A DNA stretch of 64,000 bases from Cantharellus purpuraceus (GCA_025174535.1 JALBUN010000003.1:1572501-1636500), one strand, 5' to 3'. Positions 10,315 through 21,503 are shown, counted from the first letter of the stretch. Numbers and translations are program-made. Notes: a model not told the origin generated them from the sequence alone.

Positions 10315-11769
10315 TGTATGGGAACTGGTTTTCCCTTAAAAAAGATCTTGTTTAAAGTCCCAAAGCTGTACAATTTCGCTTCATGGCCTTAAAATATCAG
10401 CATATATCTGCTGCTTTCTCTTGATTCAGGGCCATTCAAATATTCTCTATTTTTTCATAATTTTTTGGGAATTTTCCATGCAGAAATGAGTCTACAAACT
10501 TATTGTTCTGCTGGGCGAAGTTTTGGGACCCACATGGACCCACAAACCTTCGCAGATGTCAGCAGCCCCAAAGTCAGCCGGAGTCACCCGGACAACTGAC
10601 TCATTTTCGATCACATGACTCATTTTAATCTCCGACTCAATCTGGTCACCACTGCCAGTAAATGCTCAATATCTTCGCAACCACTGCACCTCCTGACTCC
10701 ATTTTCAGTGGAGAGTTCAATAGAAGCTGTGCCTACCCATAGCTGTGCTAATCAGCCTGGGAAACGAAGTATTGACCAAGTTATTTGAGTAATGGTGACT
10801 CATGCAATGACTCCTGCCATGACTCATGCTATGACTCCTTCCATGACTCATACCATGACTCCTGTGATTACTCATACTATGACTCCTGCTCTGAGTCACA
10901 CTATGACTCCATCCATGACTCATGCCATGAGTCAGAGCAAATCCAAGCAGCTCATTGGCTAGGAAACTTCCACCCCCTTCTCACATATTCCACTAGCTTC
11001 CAGTAGTTTCCATTTATTAATAGGTAGAAGTTTCCAGTAGTATTAGTCAGCTCCTGTAAATACAATATAAAAGGAGCCCATTCTGCCTCTGAATAAATAA
11101 CCATTTTCTACCCCATCATTTGCACATCAGTGTGACTAGAGTGACATACAGTGTCATCCTCTATATCTCAGTAACTGTTGATTGTCCAGTTCAAGGGTCG
11201 CTTACAGTTGTGTAACTGTATTCGATTGCACTCGAAGTAGTGATTGTCCTGCTTTGGGCGTGAGTGTAGTATCTACCTTGCGTGACTACGAATCTACAGG
11301 GTGAGATTGTCTGTCGATAGTCCTGCTATTAGTGCTCTTGTTTAAGTTACTAGTGTGTACTGCCTTTGCAGAGCATTAGGATCTTGAACTCGTGTGAAGC
11401 AGTTGCTAGACTACTTCACACATCGCTGTTACCCGCTTCAGAGTGTCACTGGTTGGACGGTCGGATTCATCCACCTACTTCCTCTAGCCTCTAAGTGCAT
11501 TCCCCTCTTTTTGGAATATCTGGACCCCTAAGCGTCCATGAACTCTAGACTCTGGAAGTCTTATTCATTCCCTACTGCTAAGAAACGTATTACCTTCCTG
11601 CGTATCGTCTGCATTGACCATTACAACGGATTGTAACCAAAGTACAAACGTTAAATCGTTTCTGGAGTTGTGCTGCAGTAGGATTTGATATTCTTCTCAG
11701 CTGTTCATTCACGGAATTGTGGTGATTTAGAGTTTGCCCTAACACCATAATTTTGCGGGTTCCAAAACA
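10315..11769 (+). mobile_element. E-type solo LTR (1455 bp) with 5-bp target duplication
   Basis: Begins TGTATGGGAAC and ends GGTTCCAAAACA (imperfect inverted ends, TG...CA). It is flanked by GGAGC on both sides (10310-10314 and 11770-11774), and the antisense gene reads through when it is removed. Related copies lie at 32804-34798 and 59384-60270. A probable promoter (TATAAAAGGAGC at about 11068-11079) is followed by the region that would start the transcript. Confidence 0.88.
10796..10934. repeat. 12/24-bp tandem repeat of TGACTCA/TGACTCC
   Basis: TGACTCA occurs at 10796, 10820, 10844 and 10916 and its complement TGAGTCA at 10892 and 10928. TGACTCC lies midway between them (10808, 10832, 10856, 10880, 10904), giving a 24-bp period made of two 12-bp units. 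TGA(C/G)TCA is the Gcn4/AP-1 bZIP site. Confidence 0.85.
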
Positions 11770-12745
11770 GGAGCTGTGTGTTGCTAGGTCAGTGATCCAG
11801 CTTCGCAAGCACGAGATGGAGAAGGCAGCAGCTGAACAGCAGGACAAGGAGGAGGAGAGGGAGCACTTGGAGGCCACATTGAGAAGGAGTGGACCACCCA
11901 AGGCTCTGGCTCCGATGGAGCCATTTGGCGGGCCCGGTGTAATTTGTGCCTTGTGTCGTGATGCAGGCGTGGAGTGTGTGTGGCCTACCGGCCCAACTCG
12001 CCACCTTTGGTCCTGCAATTGTTGTTGGGGTCGGAAAGGAGGATGTAGGATCGATGGCAAGTTTGATCCCCAGAGTTGGAGTGTCAAGCCCTGACTAGTG
12101 GTACAAGGAGGGGCGGAGAAAGAATTGAAAGGTTGTTCAACCAAAAAGCAGCAGACAGAGATGGGTGCTGTGGCAGCTGGGGGTAGCAGTGTCGGATCGA
12201 GGGGCAATGACCGGTGCAGGTATGGGGCGCATCTCTGTGCCCAACAGTACTGTGGGCCAGCTTATCTGGCTGGTTAACCTGCAGTTGGAGCACCTCCGGC
12301 AGACAGAGGGGTTGTTAGTGGACTTGGTGAAGACAATGAAATGGAAGGAGGTTCTTGAGGGTCGGCGGACTGCTGAGTTGTGTCAGCTGCGGAAGTTCAT
12401 GGCCCCTTTGGAAGAGGATTCAGATATGGGGGATGAGAAAGATTGGGTGTTGGATGTAGAGAGTGATGATGAGTCGGAGACAGAGCCTGAGGTAGACAAG
12501 GGGAAGGGAAATGCAATGTATAACATAAAAAATGAAAATGATTTTGATTGTAATATTTCGGAGTGGAGAAAAATGGGACGGAGTGAGATTCCTTTGGAGT
12601 TTGGGGTAGACTTGTAATTCCTTTTGTGACTTGTAATAAAATGATGATGCAAAATAATAGAATTAGCATTAGTAATGGAACTTAAAGATTCATAAGAGGG
12701 CCAGGTTTGTCTGGATAAGCAGAGTGAAGATTGGAGATGGATTTG

Positions 12746-13262
12746 TGTTATGACTATATTCATTAACGTCCAGATCCCCATCCAATCCACTCAGATCCCC
12801 GTGCATATGAAATCTATACTCCATTTGGAAACCGCCGTCTCCATCTACCTGTCCAATTGTCACCACTGATTCCACCCATCCATCTCTGGTTCTGATTGAT
12901 GCATCAGCATCACCATAGGAACCTGGACATCTGTCCCCATTGGACTCAGACATACTCATGTAAGGCTGTCAGCCTCGGAGACCCATCACCGGAGTAGATT
13001 TCAAAATATGTATTTAAGTTGCCCGACTGGGGACTTCATTCCCCAGTTTGAATATTGAATCACGCCTAGTTCCTAAGTCTGACCCTAACTCTCTAAGTCA
13101 TACTCCGTCTCCGAAATCTCAGACACCGGTATTAGTGAGGGTGCAGCACATAAGCTGAAGCCAAGGCCGTTCCAACCCCCACGACATGCTCCGACTCCAA
13201 CCTGACCTCCGACCTGACCTCCGACCCAATCTCTGACCCCCAATCGGACCTAGTGCGTAATA
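12746..13262 (+). repeat. 5' LTR of gypsy A1
   Basis: 517 bp. Starts TGTTATGAC and ends CGTAATA, a mutated form of the CATAACA terminus. It differs from the 3' LTR by many transitions and a few indels, which indicates that the insertion is not recent. Confidence 0.85.
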
Positions 13263-13294
13263 GTATATTTGAACTGCCATACTCACTCCTACCA

Positions 13295-14437
13295 ATGCCA
13301 CGATCCACCGCCAATTCCAAATGCGCACGAACTGTCAAGGTGCCCGCTCCCAGCATCGACACCATCCCCGAGATTGTCAAGGAACCGACGGACCACATAG
13401 AGGCTGTCAATGAAGAAGACGACACCCTGCCCTCTCCAAATCTGGTGCAAGCCATCTCCCTGCTCACCAGCAGCATCCATAACCCACAAGCCCCTAAGTC
13501 CCGGACCAAGGTCCAAGAACCTGACCCCTTCGATGGCTCTGATCTGCAAAAGCTCCAGCTGTTCTTGGTGCAATGCCGGTTGAATTTCCGCGACCACCCC
13601 AACGCATTCACATCCGATCAGGCAAAGGTCACCTTCACCATGTCCTATCTCAAGGGCACTGCACTGGACTACTTTGAGCCAGTGCTCATGGATGACTCCG
13701 ATGACCTGATATGGTCAGAGGACTACTCCAACTTCATCTCCAAACTTCGGACCAATTTTGGTCCTTACAACCCTGAGGCCGATGCTGAGAATGAACTTGA
13801 TTGACTTCAGATGAAGGAAAATCACAAAATTGCAAAATACATTGTGAGTTTCCAGCAGCTAGCTCCGAAAGTCCAATGGGGCGACACCGCACTCTGATGC
13901 CAATCTTATGTTGGACTCCCATCCCACATCAAGGACGAGATATCATGCGTTGGTAAGCCGGATACATTGGTTAACCTCCACAAACTCACCCAATCCATCG
14001 ACGCCTGTCATTGGGAATGTCAATCCGAGGTCTCCTGCGAAAATTTGGCTAACAACAAATTGGACAAATCATCGGACAAGACCCCAAAGTCCAACAAGGG
14101 GTCTGATAAGAGGACCACCGCCAACTCAGGCCAGAAGTCAAACACTGGTAATGCTGCCGGTTCTGGTTCTGGTCAGAACAATTCCAGTACCAGCAATAAC
14201 TCCGGAGCTCGCAAGAGTACTCCGGACCTCTCCACCAAGCTGGGGAAGGATGGAAAACTTACCCAGCAGGAACACCAGCGCCGCATGGACAACAACCTCT
14301 GTCTGTTCTGCAGAAAGCCTGGCCACCAAGCCAAGGATTGCAACAAGGCAACCTTGTCCACAGCAAAGGCAAAGGGCCGTGCCGCCAATGTCACAACGGA
14401 CAAGTCCGACGCAAAAGCGATGGACCCAAAAAAATAG
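13295..14437 (+). pseudogene. Gag polyprotein of gypsy A1
   Basis: Single frame from MPRSTANSK (ATG 13295) to TAG at 14435-14437, interrupted by two TGA codons (13802-13804, 13895-13897). It contains the retrotransposon Gag capsid-like region (SYLKGTALDYFEP and FGPYNPEADAENEL at about residues 125-170), a Ser/Asn/Lys-rich linker and a zinc knuckle CLFCRKPGHQAKDC (CX2CX4HX4C, about 14300-14341) that binds element RNA. In the A2 copy both TGA positions read CAA, pointing to an ancestral CGA (Arg). Capsid proteins of this family form cytoplasmic virus-like particles; this copy cannot encode a full one. Confidence 0.85.
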
Positions 14438-14464
14438 TAAGCAGTCCTATAGCCTCCGTATGGG

Positions 14465-17400
14465 CTGAGGGCTGCATTGGTACTCCCCGTACGACAAATG
14501 AGGTCCGCCTGAATGCATCCACTCTTTCCCACTCCGACCCCCTTACCCTCTCACTCCATTCCCGATACCGCTATTCAAGCATTAATTGACTCTGGTTCTA
14601 CTCACTGTTTCCTCGATTCCTCTTTTTCCAATTTACATAAACTCCATACATACACCATAGCTCCAATATCACTCCAATTATTTGATGGCACTACTAATGC
14701 TGTTATTTCACGAGCTATAGATCTGTCTATCCATTTTTCTGTCAGAGAAATCCAGAACCTTACATTCTATGTTACTCTGCTTGACTCCAGCTGTTCTGTG
14801 GTTCTCAGACATAACTGGCTCACCCGCTACAATCCGTTGATTGACTGGGCATTGGGCCATATCACATTCCATTCCCCAGTACAGGCTGTGTCATCCCCAA
14901 TGTCACCAGCAACTTTAGGTGCAAAATTATCTTCTGCCTCCGCTGACTCTGCTCCCATAGATACTCCATCTGCCCTGCTGTTTATATCACTGGTGGACAC
15001 TATGGTCTTTGCCAGACTAAGCAAACTGGATGGCTCTCACACATTCCAGGTCCACCTCTCCGATCCGATATTCCTCGCCGCTTGTTCCGCCTGATCAACT
15101 CCACCGGACCTATCTATGGTTCCTAAGGAGTATCATGAGTTCGCCGATGTGTTCAGCAAGTCTAAAGCTGACTCCCTAGCAGAACACCGACCATATGATC
15201 TCAAGATCAAACTGGATGACAACTCCACCCCTCCGCTTGGCCCTATCTACTCGCTATCCCAAAAAGAGCTACTGGCTCTCTGAACATTCATAGATGAGAA
15301 CTTGGCCACGGGCTTCATCTGCCCATCCCTATCTCCCCATGGAGCTCTGGTCCTATTTGTCCACAAAAAGGATGGATCACTCCGTCTATGTGTCGACTTC
15401 CATGGACTCAACAAGATCACCAAGAAAGACTGATACCCGATACCCCACACCGCAGACCTACTCGAAAGTCCTCGAAAGGCTAAAATCTATTCCAAAATAG
15501 ATCTCTGACATGCCTACCATCTATTCCGCATCCAAGAAGGCGATGAATGGAAAATGACCTTCCACACTCGATATGGATCTTTCGAGTGGTGTGTCATGCC
15601 CTTTGGACTAACCAATGCTCCAGCCGCCTTCCAGAGGTTCATGAATGATACCTTTGCCGACCTCCTCGATGTGACCGTCCTCGTTTACTTAGATGACATT
15701 TTGGTATATTCAGACAATGAAGAAGAACATCAGACACATGTCTGAGATGTACTCCGACGTCTCTGAAAACATGGCCTCTTTGCCCGCACTGACAAATGCG
15801 AATTCCACTCCGACTCGGTCGAATACCTAGGTTATATCCTCTCCCTGGCAGGATTGACAATGTCCAATGACAAAATCAAAGCCATACAGGAATGGCCGGT
15901 GACGAGCCAGGACGCATATCAAACCACTCTGACAGTCCAACTCCACCAGCGTCTTTTCATATCAACTTTTAAATAGCGCTGCAACTCCCTCTCCACCTCA
16001 GTCTCTAATTCTAGCCATCGATCATCACTCATGTTTCATTGCCATCAATCATTATCAGCCTTCTATTCACACTGATCCTTTCATCATCATTCACATGGCT
16101 TCCCATTCTATTCCCCTCTCCAACATCACTTCTAATAATATGTCACACTGGTCTCTGGACACAGAGGACTATCAAAAATATGCCGAGCTCCACGGGCATG
16201 TTAAGCCACCTCCACGTGTCAAAATACTTCCAAAACTCTTTCAACGTCCAAGATCCCCACCATGTCTCTCTTATGCCATTGGCGATCCCATATTCTTTCA
16301 CAATTCTGTTGAACCATATACATTCCTCGACATTTCGCCTCTATATTGTAACACGGATAGAAGAGTCGAACGTGAGGTAGAATTTCAGTCGCCATTGCTG
16401 ACCTATCCTCCCACTTCAATCCGACTCAGGTTACATCATGTCAGGCAAAGGGACTGAATACTCTTGGAACGGGATACCATATGGAGATGGATCACTAAGA
16501 CAATAAGGAGTATTTGTTGTGGATGCTGACTGAAGTCCTCATGTGACTCAGGGTCAATTTACCTTTGGAGCTGTAGGGAAGATGGTATTGGTGGATGTTT
16601 CTATTGTTCTTTTATATGACTCACCCCTGTTTCATCTTTAATTCATTCATACACGACTTACTCATCCTTGTTCTATTTTTGGTTCTTTTATTACTCATCA
16701 CCCCCTATTCTTACAAAGATTACCCCTATCTGTCGTTTCATTTCTCCATGATTTCCCCATTAGTAGTTCAACTTCACATGCTTCGTCAGCTGCTTGATCA
16801 GCATTTCTTGCATCATATCGCATCATTTGCTCTTCATATTGTGTCGTTGTGCCCTGGGGATTTGTATATAAAAGGGCGCTAGTTTTTGCCTTTGGAATCA
16901 ATCAACAAGTTTTCAGCCAACGCTCTAAAGTCAAAGTCCACGCTCTAAGTCTATGCTCTATGCTCTACATCACAATCCATCATCTCTACACTGAGGTAAA
17001 ACACCTTGGTTCAACGATCAGATTTCCCTCCGCCACCGAGAGGTTGATTCTCCTGAAACCAGCTTTCACGTACCTCCCAACCGGGCTCCGCATTGTCATC
17101 CAGTCACAGAGCACGATCAGCCATCGGGACCGACCTTTAGCTCCCATCCCCATCCAACCACAGAGCACTATCCCACTTCCCTGTTACGTACCCCTTGCCC
17201 TGATTGATCTTTGGAGTGCTGAACAACTGCATTACACACCGTCTGTTTGCTAGGACCGTTGCGCGCAGGCTTATAGGATCTATTCCATAAGCGAACCGAC
17301 ACCGGAACCCCAGAAAGTCAAGGACGTACAGTCCTTCCTAGGGTTCACCAACTTCTACTGCTGCTTCATTCACGGCTACTCTGATATCACCGTTCTGCTC

Positions 17401-19490
17401 ACCCGACTTACTAGGAAGGGTATCCAATGGAATTTCACTGATGAATGTAGACAGAGCTTTGAGACCTTGAAAAAGGCCTTTACTTCTGCTCCGATACTGA
17501 CTCATTGGGTTCCAGACATTCCTATCCTATTAGAGACCAACACCTCTGACTATGCACTCACCATGATCCTGTCCATCATCTCTCCGGATGACGGACAAGT
17601 CCATCCAATTGCTTTTCACTCACATACATTTACACCCCCCGAACTGATGTCCATGACAAAGAGCTCCTTGCCATATATGAAGCCTTCCGGATATGGAGAC
17701 ATTACCTTGGGGGCCCCTCTGATCCAGTGGACGTCATAACTGACCACAAGAACTTGGAATACTTCTCCACAATGAAATTGCTCACCCGGAGACAAGTCCA
17801 ATGGTCCGAATACCTATCTCAGTTCAATCTCGTTATCCGTTTCTGCCCAGGTCAACTCAGAGCAAAGCCCGACGCTTTAACTAGACGATGGGACGTCTAC
17901 CCTAAAGAGGGGAATAGTGACTATGCCACTGTAAACCCACACAACTTTCATCCTGTGTTTACTAACGAGCAGCTGGCATCGTCCCTACAAGCATCCACCC
18001 TCATGACTCCCACCCTCCGAGCTGTCACCATGATGGACATCAACCAACTCCGCTCCGACATCCACTCATCACTCCGATCCGATCCAGTTGTAGTTAAACA
18101 CTTGGACAACCCTTCCAATCCGAAATGCTCACTTGACCCCAAAGGACACCTCCGACACAACAACCAGATATACGTCCCCAACACCAACAGTCTCTGACTC
18201 CGAGTTTTGCAGTATTATCATGATCACCTGATCTTGGGCCATTTTGGGCAAAATCACACACCAGGAATAATCCGATGAGACTATGTATGGCCAAAAATGT
18301 GAGAATGCATTCAACACTACTGTAACTCCTGCACCACGTGTATGCACTCAAAATCGCAAAGGCACAAACCCTACAGAACGCTTAAGCAACTTCCAGTCCT
18401 GGAGCAACCATGGAACTCCATCTCCATGGATTTCATAGAGAAGCTCCCCCATTGCTCAGATATGACACCATACTTGTGATTGTCGACAGGTTCACTAAAC
18501 AGTTACTATTCATTCTGACACATGACACCATCACCTCCACCTCACTAGCTAAATTGTTCGTTCTCCACGTATTCTCTAAACATGGAGTCCCATCGCATGT
18601 CACATCCGATCAAGGCTCGGAGTTCGTGTCCTCCTTCTTCTGCACATTAGGAAAGGCTCTTGACATGAAGCTTCATTTCACCTCCAGATACCACCCTGAA
18701 GGAGATGGACAAATGGAATGAATGAATCAGTCCCTGGAACAATACCTCCGAATCTATTGTAACTATCAACAAGACAACTGGGCTGATCTACTTCCGATCG
18801 CAGAGTTTGCCTACAACAACGCTCCGAACATGACTACTGGCATCTCTCTGTTTTTTGCTAATAAAGGCTATCATCCGAACATCTCCATCCACCCTGAGAA
18901 AGAACTTGCCTCCACCAAAGCCCACCAATTCATAACCGATCTCAATCAACTACACCAACATCTCTGATGCCCAGAAACAATATCAAGTCTCCACAGACCG
19001 ACGCTGCATTCCAGCTCTGGACCTGCAAATTGGAGACAAAGTATTTGTTAAGGCCGATCACTTCCGGACCACCCACCCATTGAAGAAACTCTCTGAGAAA
19101 TACTTAGGTCCTTATGAGGTCATTGCTCGCGCAGGCAGCAGGTCCTTCACCCTCTGCCTCCCGGACCACTTCCAAGCAGTTCATCTGGTCTTCCATATAT
19201 CAATACTCAAACCCGCTACTACGAATGAGATCTCTGGTCGCATGCAACCTCCACCTCCCCCGATCATCATCGAAGGAGATAATGGATATGAGATATCTGA
19301 GATCCTGGACTCAAAGATCGATTGTCGATACAAGTGCAAGCTCCAGTACTTAGTCAAATGGACTGGATATGAAGGCACCAATGAAGAGTCTTCATGGATC
19401 TCCACATCCGAACTTGATCATGCATCCGAATCTGTCTCCAACTTTCACTCCGCTTATCCAGACAAACCTGGCCCCCTTATGAATCTTTAA
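14465..19490 (+). pseudogene. Pol polyprotein of gypsy A1 (PR-RT-RH-IN-chromodomain)
   Basis: Protease with active-site ALIDSGSTHCF (about 14573-14605). Reverse transcriptase from about 15120, with [16 protein letters not shown] and the catalytic [10 protein letters not shown] (about 15685-15715). A D LTR then splits the frame. RNase H starts after 17302 ([19 protein letters not shown] at about 17740). Integrase has an HHCC region (about 18210-18370), a catalytic-core segment with VTSDQGSEFVSSFF and a YHPEGDGQ motif (about 18600-18715). A canonical chromodomain (LQYLVKWTGYE, about 19340-19370) ends the protein at 19490. At least eight TGA codons interrupt it, among them 15281, 15431, 15506, 15743 and 15764, together with a frameshift near 14550. 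Chromodomains direct such elements to heterochromatin. Confidence 0.88.
15900..17301 (+). mobile_element. D-type solo LTR (1402 bp) inside A1 reverse transcriptase
   Basis: Begins TGACGAGCCAGG and ends AAGCGAACCGACA, flanked by CCGG on both sides (15896-15899 and 17302-17305). Removing it and one CCGG restores the pol frame (...AIQEWP / EPQKVKDVQSF...). A second complete copy lies inside a copia element at 60497-61920. TATA-like boxes occur at about 15970 and 16866-16873 (TATATAAAAGG). It contains a 120-codon frame (16095-16457) starting MASHSIPLSNITSNN that recurs in all three copies; whether it is translated is unknown. Confidence 0.82.
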
Positions 19491-19644
19491 GTTCAATTAC
19501 TAATGCTAATTCTATTATTTTGCATCATCATTTTATTACAAGTCACAAGGGAAATTACCAGCCTGCCCAAAAAACTCCAAAGGAATATCACTCCAACTCA
19601 GTTTTCTCTGCTCTGAAATTTATAATCATTTTCATTTTTTATTT

Positions 19645-21386
19645 TTATACATCGCGTTTCCTTTTACCCTTCCCCTTATCTACCTCAGGCTCCATCTCCG
19701 ACTCATCATCACTCTCTACATCCGACACCCAATCTTTCTCACCCCCATGTCCGAATCCTCGTCCAAAGGGGCCATGAACTTCCACAACCGACGTAACTTG
19801 GCTGTCCGCCAACCCTCCAGAACCTCCTTCCATTTCATCATCTTCACCAAGTCCACTAGCAACCCCTCCGTCCACCAGAGGTGCTCCGACTGCAGGTTAA
19901 CTAGCCAGATAAGCTGGCCCATGGTACTATTGGGTGCAGAGACGCGCCCCGTACCTGCACTGGTCGTTGCCCCTTCTGATCTAACACCGCTACCCCTGGC
20001 TGCCACAGCACCTGTCTCTGTCCGCCACTTTTTGGTCGGACGACCTCCTGATTCTTTCTCTGCCCCTCCTTGTACCACTAGTTGGGGCTTGATGCTCCAG
20101 CTCTGGGGATTGAACTTTCCATTGATCCTACACCCTCCTTTCCAACCCTGACAACCGAAGGCGGCAAGTTGGGCCAGTAGGCCACACGCACTCCACACCC
20201 GCATCATGACACAAGTCGCAAGTTACGCCGGGCCTGCCAAATGGCTCCATTGGAGCCAGAGCCTTGGGTGGTCCGCCCCTTCTCGCTGCGGCCTCCAAGT
20301 GTTCCCTCTCCTCCTCCTTGTCCTGCTGCTCTGCTGCTGCCTTCTCCATCTCACGCTTGCAAAGCTGGATCGCCAACCTCATGACACGCAGCTCCTTCTT
20401 ACGGGTTGCCAACGCGCGACTCTCCGCCTTACACCATATGACCCTCCAGTCCACCTCCTGCTTCTCCATTCAGCACTTGGGTATGCCTTCAATGAAAAGA
20501 CCACGACGTCGAGATTCTTCTTGGTGGTCACGGCATAGAGCTCCGCCCTTTTGCGAGCCTCAACTGTGGCTACCCAAGCCATCTCCTCATAACAATTTGA
20601 AGTTGGATCCAGCTCCGCATCCGTCCCGACATCCACACCCGCCTTGGGTTCCACATTTGTGTCGAGCTCCATATTGGCATTGGGATCTGCCTCCACCTCC
20701 ACCCTCTCCACCTCCATCGCTTCATCTTCCTCAGCCGCACCCAACCCAAACAATGGCCGTACCTGCAGACGTAATGGCGAGTCCTCCGCAGTGACAGTTT
20801 TCGGATGAGTTGTCTCCGTCCATGTAACAGAAATGATGGCGACTTCAGGGGTCCCTGTCTGTATTGGCACACTTGGGTCTCCTGGACTGGTCACCCCTGC
20901 CCCGGTCACCTCCTCCTCCACCTCCATGGCAGCTTCTAGCTCGTGTGCCTGCTCCTCCACTTCCTTCAGTCTCGCAGCCTCCATCGTGGCCGCAAGTTCC
21001 TTGACCCTCTGGGCTCTCTCAGCCTTTGCTTCCTCCTCTTTCCTTCTCCATTCCATCTCCACGGCCTCTTTCCACCTCTGCTCCTCCTCCTCCTTGCGTC
21101 TCTGTTCCGCCTCCTCCTCCTCCTTGCATCTCCATTCTGCCTCCTCCTCCTCCTTGCATCTCTGTTCCGCCTCCTCCTCCTCCTTCCGTCTCCATTCTGC
21201 CTCCTCCTCCTTCCATCTCCATTCTGCCTCCTCCTCCTCCTTCCGTCTCCATTCTGCTTCCTCCTCCTCTTTCCATTTCTGCTCCTCTTCCTCTTCCTTC
21301 CGTCGGGCCAAGAGCAACTGCTCAAGCTCAGCCACACTCATGCTTGCCAAAGGGTTTGACATCGTTGAGGATGGGACCTCAATCAT
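19645..21386 (-). pseudogene. Antisense gene of gypsy family A (A1 copy)
   Basis: Minus-strand gene convergent to pol, its stop about 150 bp from the pol stop. The 5' part (20379-21386) is one long frame: MSNPLASMSVAELEQLLLA, then about 110 residues of Glu/Arg/Lys/Trp repeats predicted to form a coiled coil, then AAMEVEEEVTGAGVTSP and an acidic segment. After a frameshift near 20470 it continues with QLCKREMEKAAAEQQDKEE (about 20350-20400), CDLCHDAGVECVWPTG, a second frameshift that destroys the other half of the cysteine cluster, then NSTMGQLIWLVNLQ, KDWVSDVESDDESEMEPE and a basic end. A TATA box lies at 21393-21402. The family A3 copy has the intact cluster. Not found in standard gypsy elements known to me; the role is unknown, possibly regulatory. 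Confidence 0.7.
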
Positions 21387-21392
21387 GCCCCT

Positions 21393-21402
21393 CCTTTTAT
21401 AT
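21393..21402 (-). promoter_or_regulatory. TATA box of the antisense gene (A1 copy)
   Basis: Minus-strand ATATAAAAGG located 100 bp inside the 3' LTR boundary and just before the antisense frame; conserved in sequence and position with 9371-9380. Confidence 0.55.
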
Positions 21403-21503
21403 GTCTCCAGACTCCCAGTATAACTCCAACTGTGCCCAACCGTCTCACCTATTCAATCCATGGACATGAGGCCTCAGGGGCTTGGCCTTAAATGGGGAGA
21501 TAC

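Larger units (their letters stand above)
9387..12617 (+). pseudogene. Antisense gene of gypsy family A: Glu-rich coiled coil plus Zn2Cys6-like cluster (A3 copy)
   Basis: Reads MSNPLANMSMAELEQLLLA, then a long Glu/Arg-rich repeat (about 9480-9700; frames differ and contain stops), then AAMEVEEEVTRAGATS, an acidic middle and KRAELYAATTKKNL. A solo LTR (10315-11769) splits the gene. It resumes at about 11774 with HEMEKAAAEQQDKEEEREHLE and a cysteine block at about 11943-12050, CALCRDAGVEC, 12 residues, CNCCWGRKGGC. This is exactly CX2CX6C-X12-CX2CX6C, the spacing of fungal Zn(II)2Cys6 clusters, although the usual basic residues between cysteines are few. An acidic tail follows with stop at about 12617. 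Function unknown; the same protein is encoded at 19645-21386. Broken by stops, frameshifts and the insertion. Confidence 0.7.
9270..12745 (-). mobile_element. Gypsy family A, 3' portion of a minus-oriented copy (A3)
   Basis: Internal sequence adjoining the LTR at 9269. From left to right it holds the element's antisense gene (here on plus, 9387-12617), then at about 12640-12745 the reverse complement of the last codons of pol (the PDKPGPLMNL end seen at about 19460-19490 in A1). It is cut at 12745 by the 5' LTR of A1. The matching 5' part in the same orientation may be A2 (22040-26726), which A1 would then separate; about 600 bp of pol would be missing at the junction and no target duplication is visible, so this link is inference. 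A solo E-type LTR interrupts it. Confidence 0.75.

Noticed and set aside
10796..10934. CRISPR-like direct repeats
   Set aside because: The units are contiguous 12/24-bp repeats with no unique spacers, in a eukaryotic LTR; it is a tandem repeat.
15900..17301. D repeat as a DNA transposon (MITE or hAT type)
   Set aside because: Ends are TG...CA without terminal inverted repeats, and copies carry promoter-like boxes; LTR identity fits better, though the 4-bp duplication is short for copia.
13802..19490. TGA as a reassigned or readthrough codon in family A pol
   Set aside because: HEM13, uL15 and the MFS gene use TGA as normal stop, and the A2 copy has CAA or CGA at the same sites, so mutation is the better explanation.
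20833..21469. Long plus-strand Ser/Pro/Leu-rich open frames (up to 196 codons)
   Set aside because: Same reason: shadow of the Glu-rich minus-strand gene in A1, where the real frame has matching protein blocks in the A3 copy.
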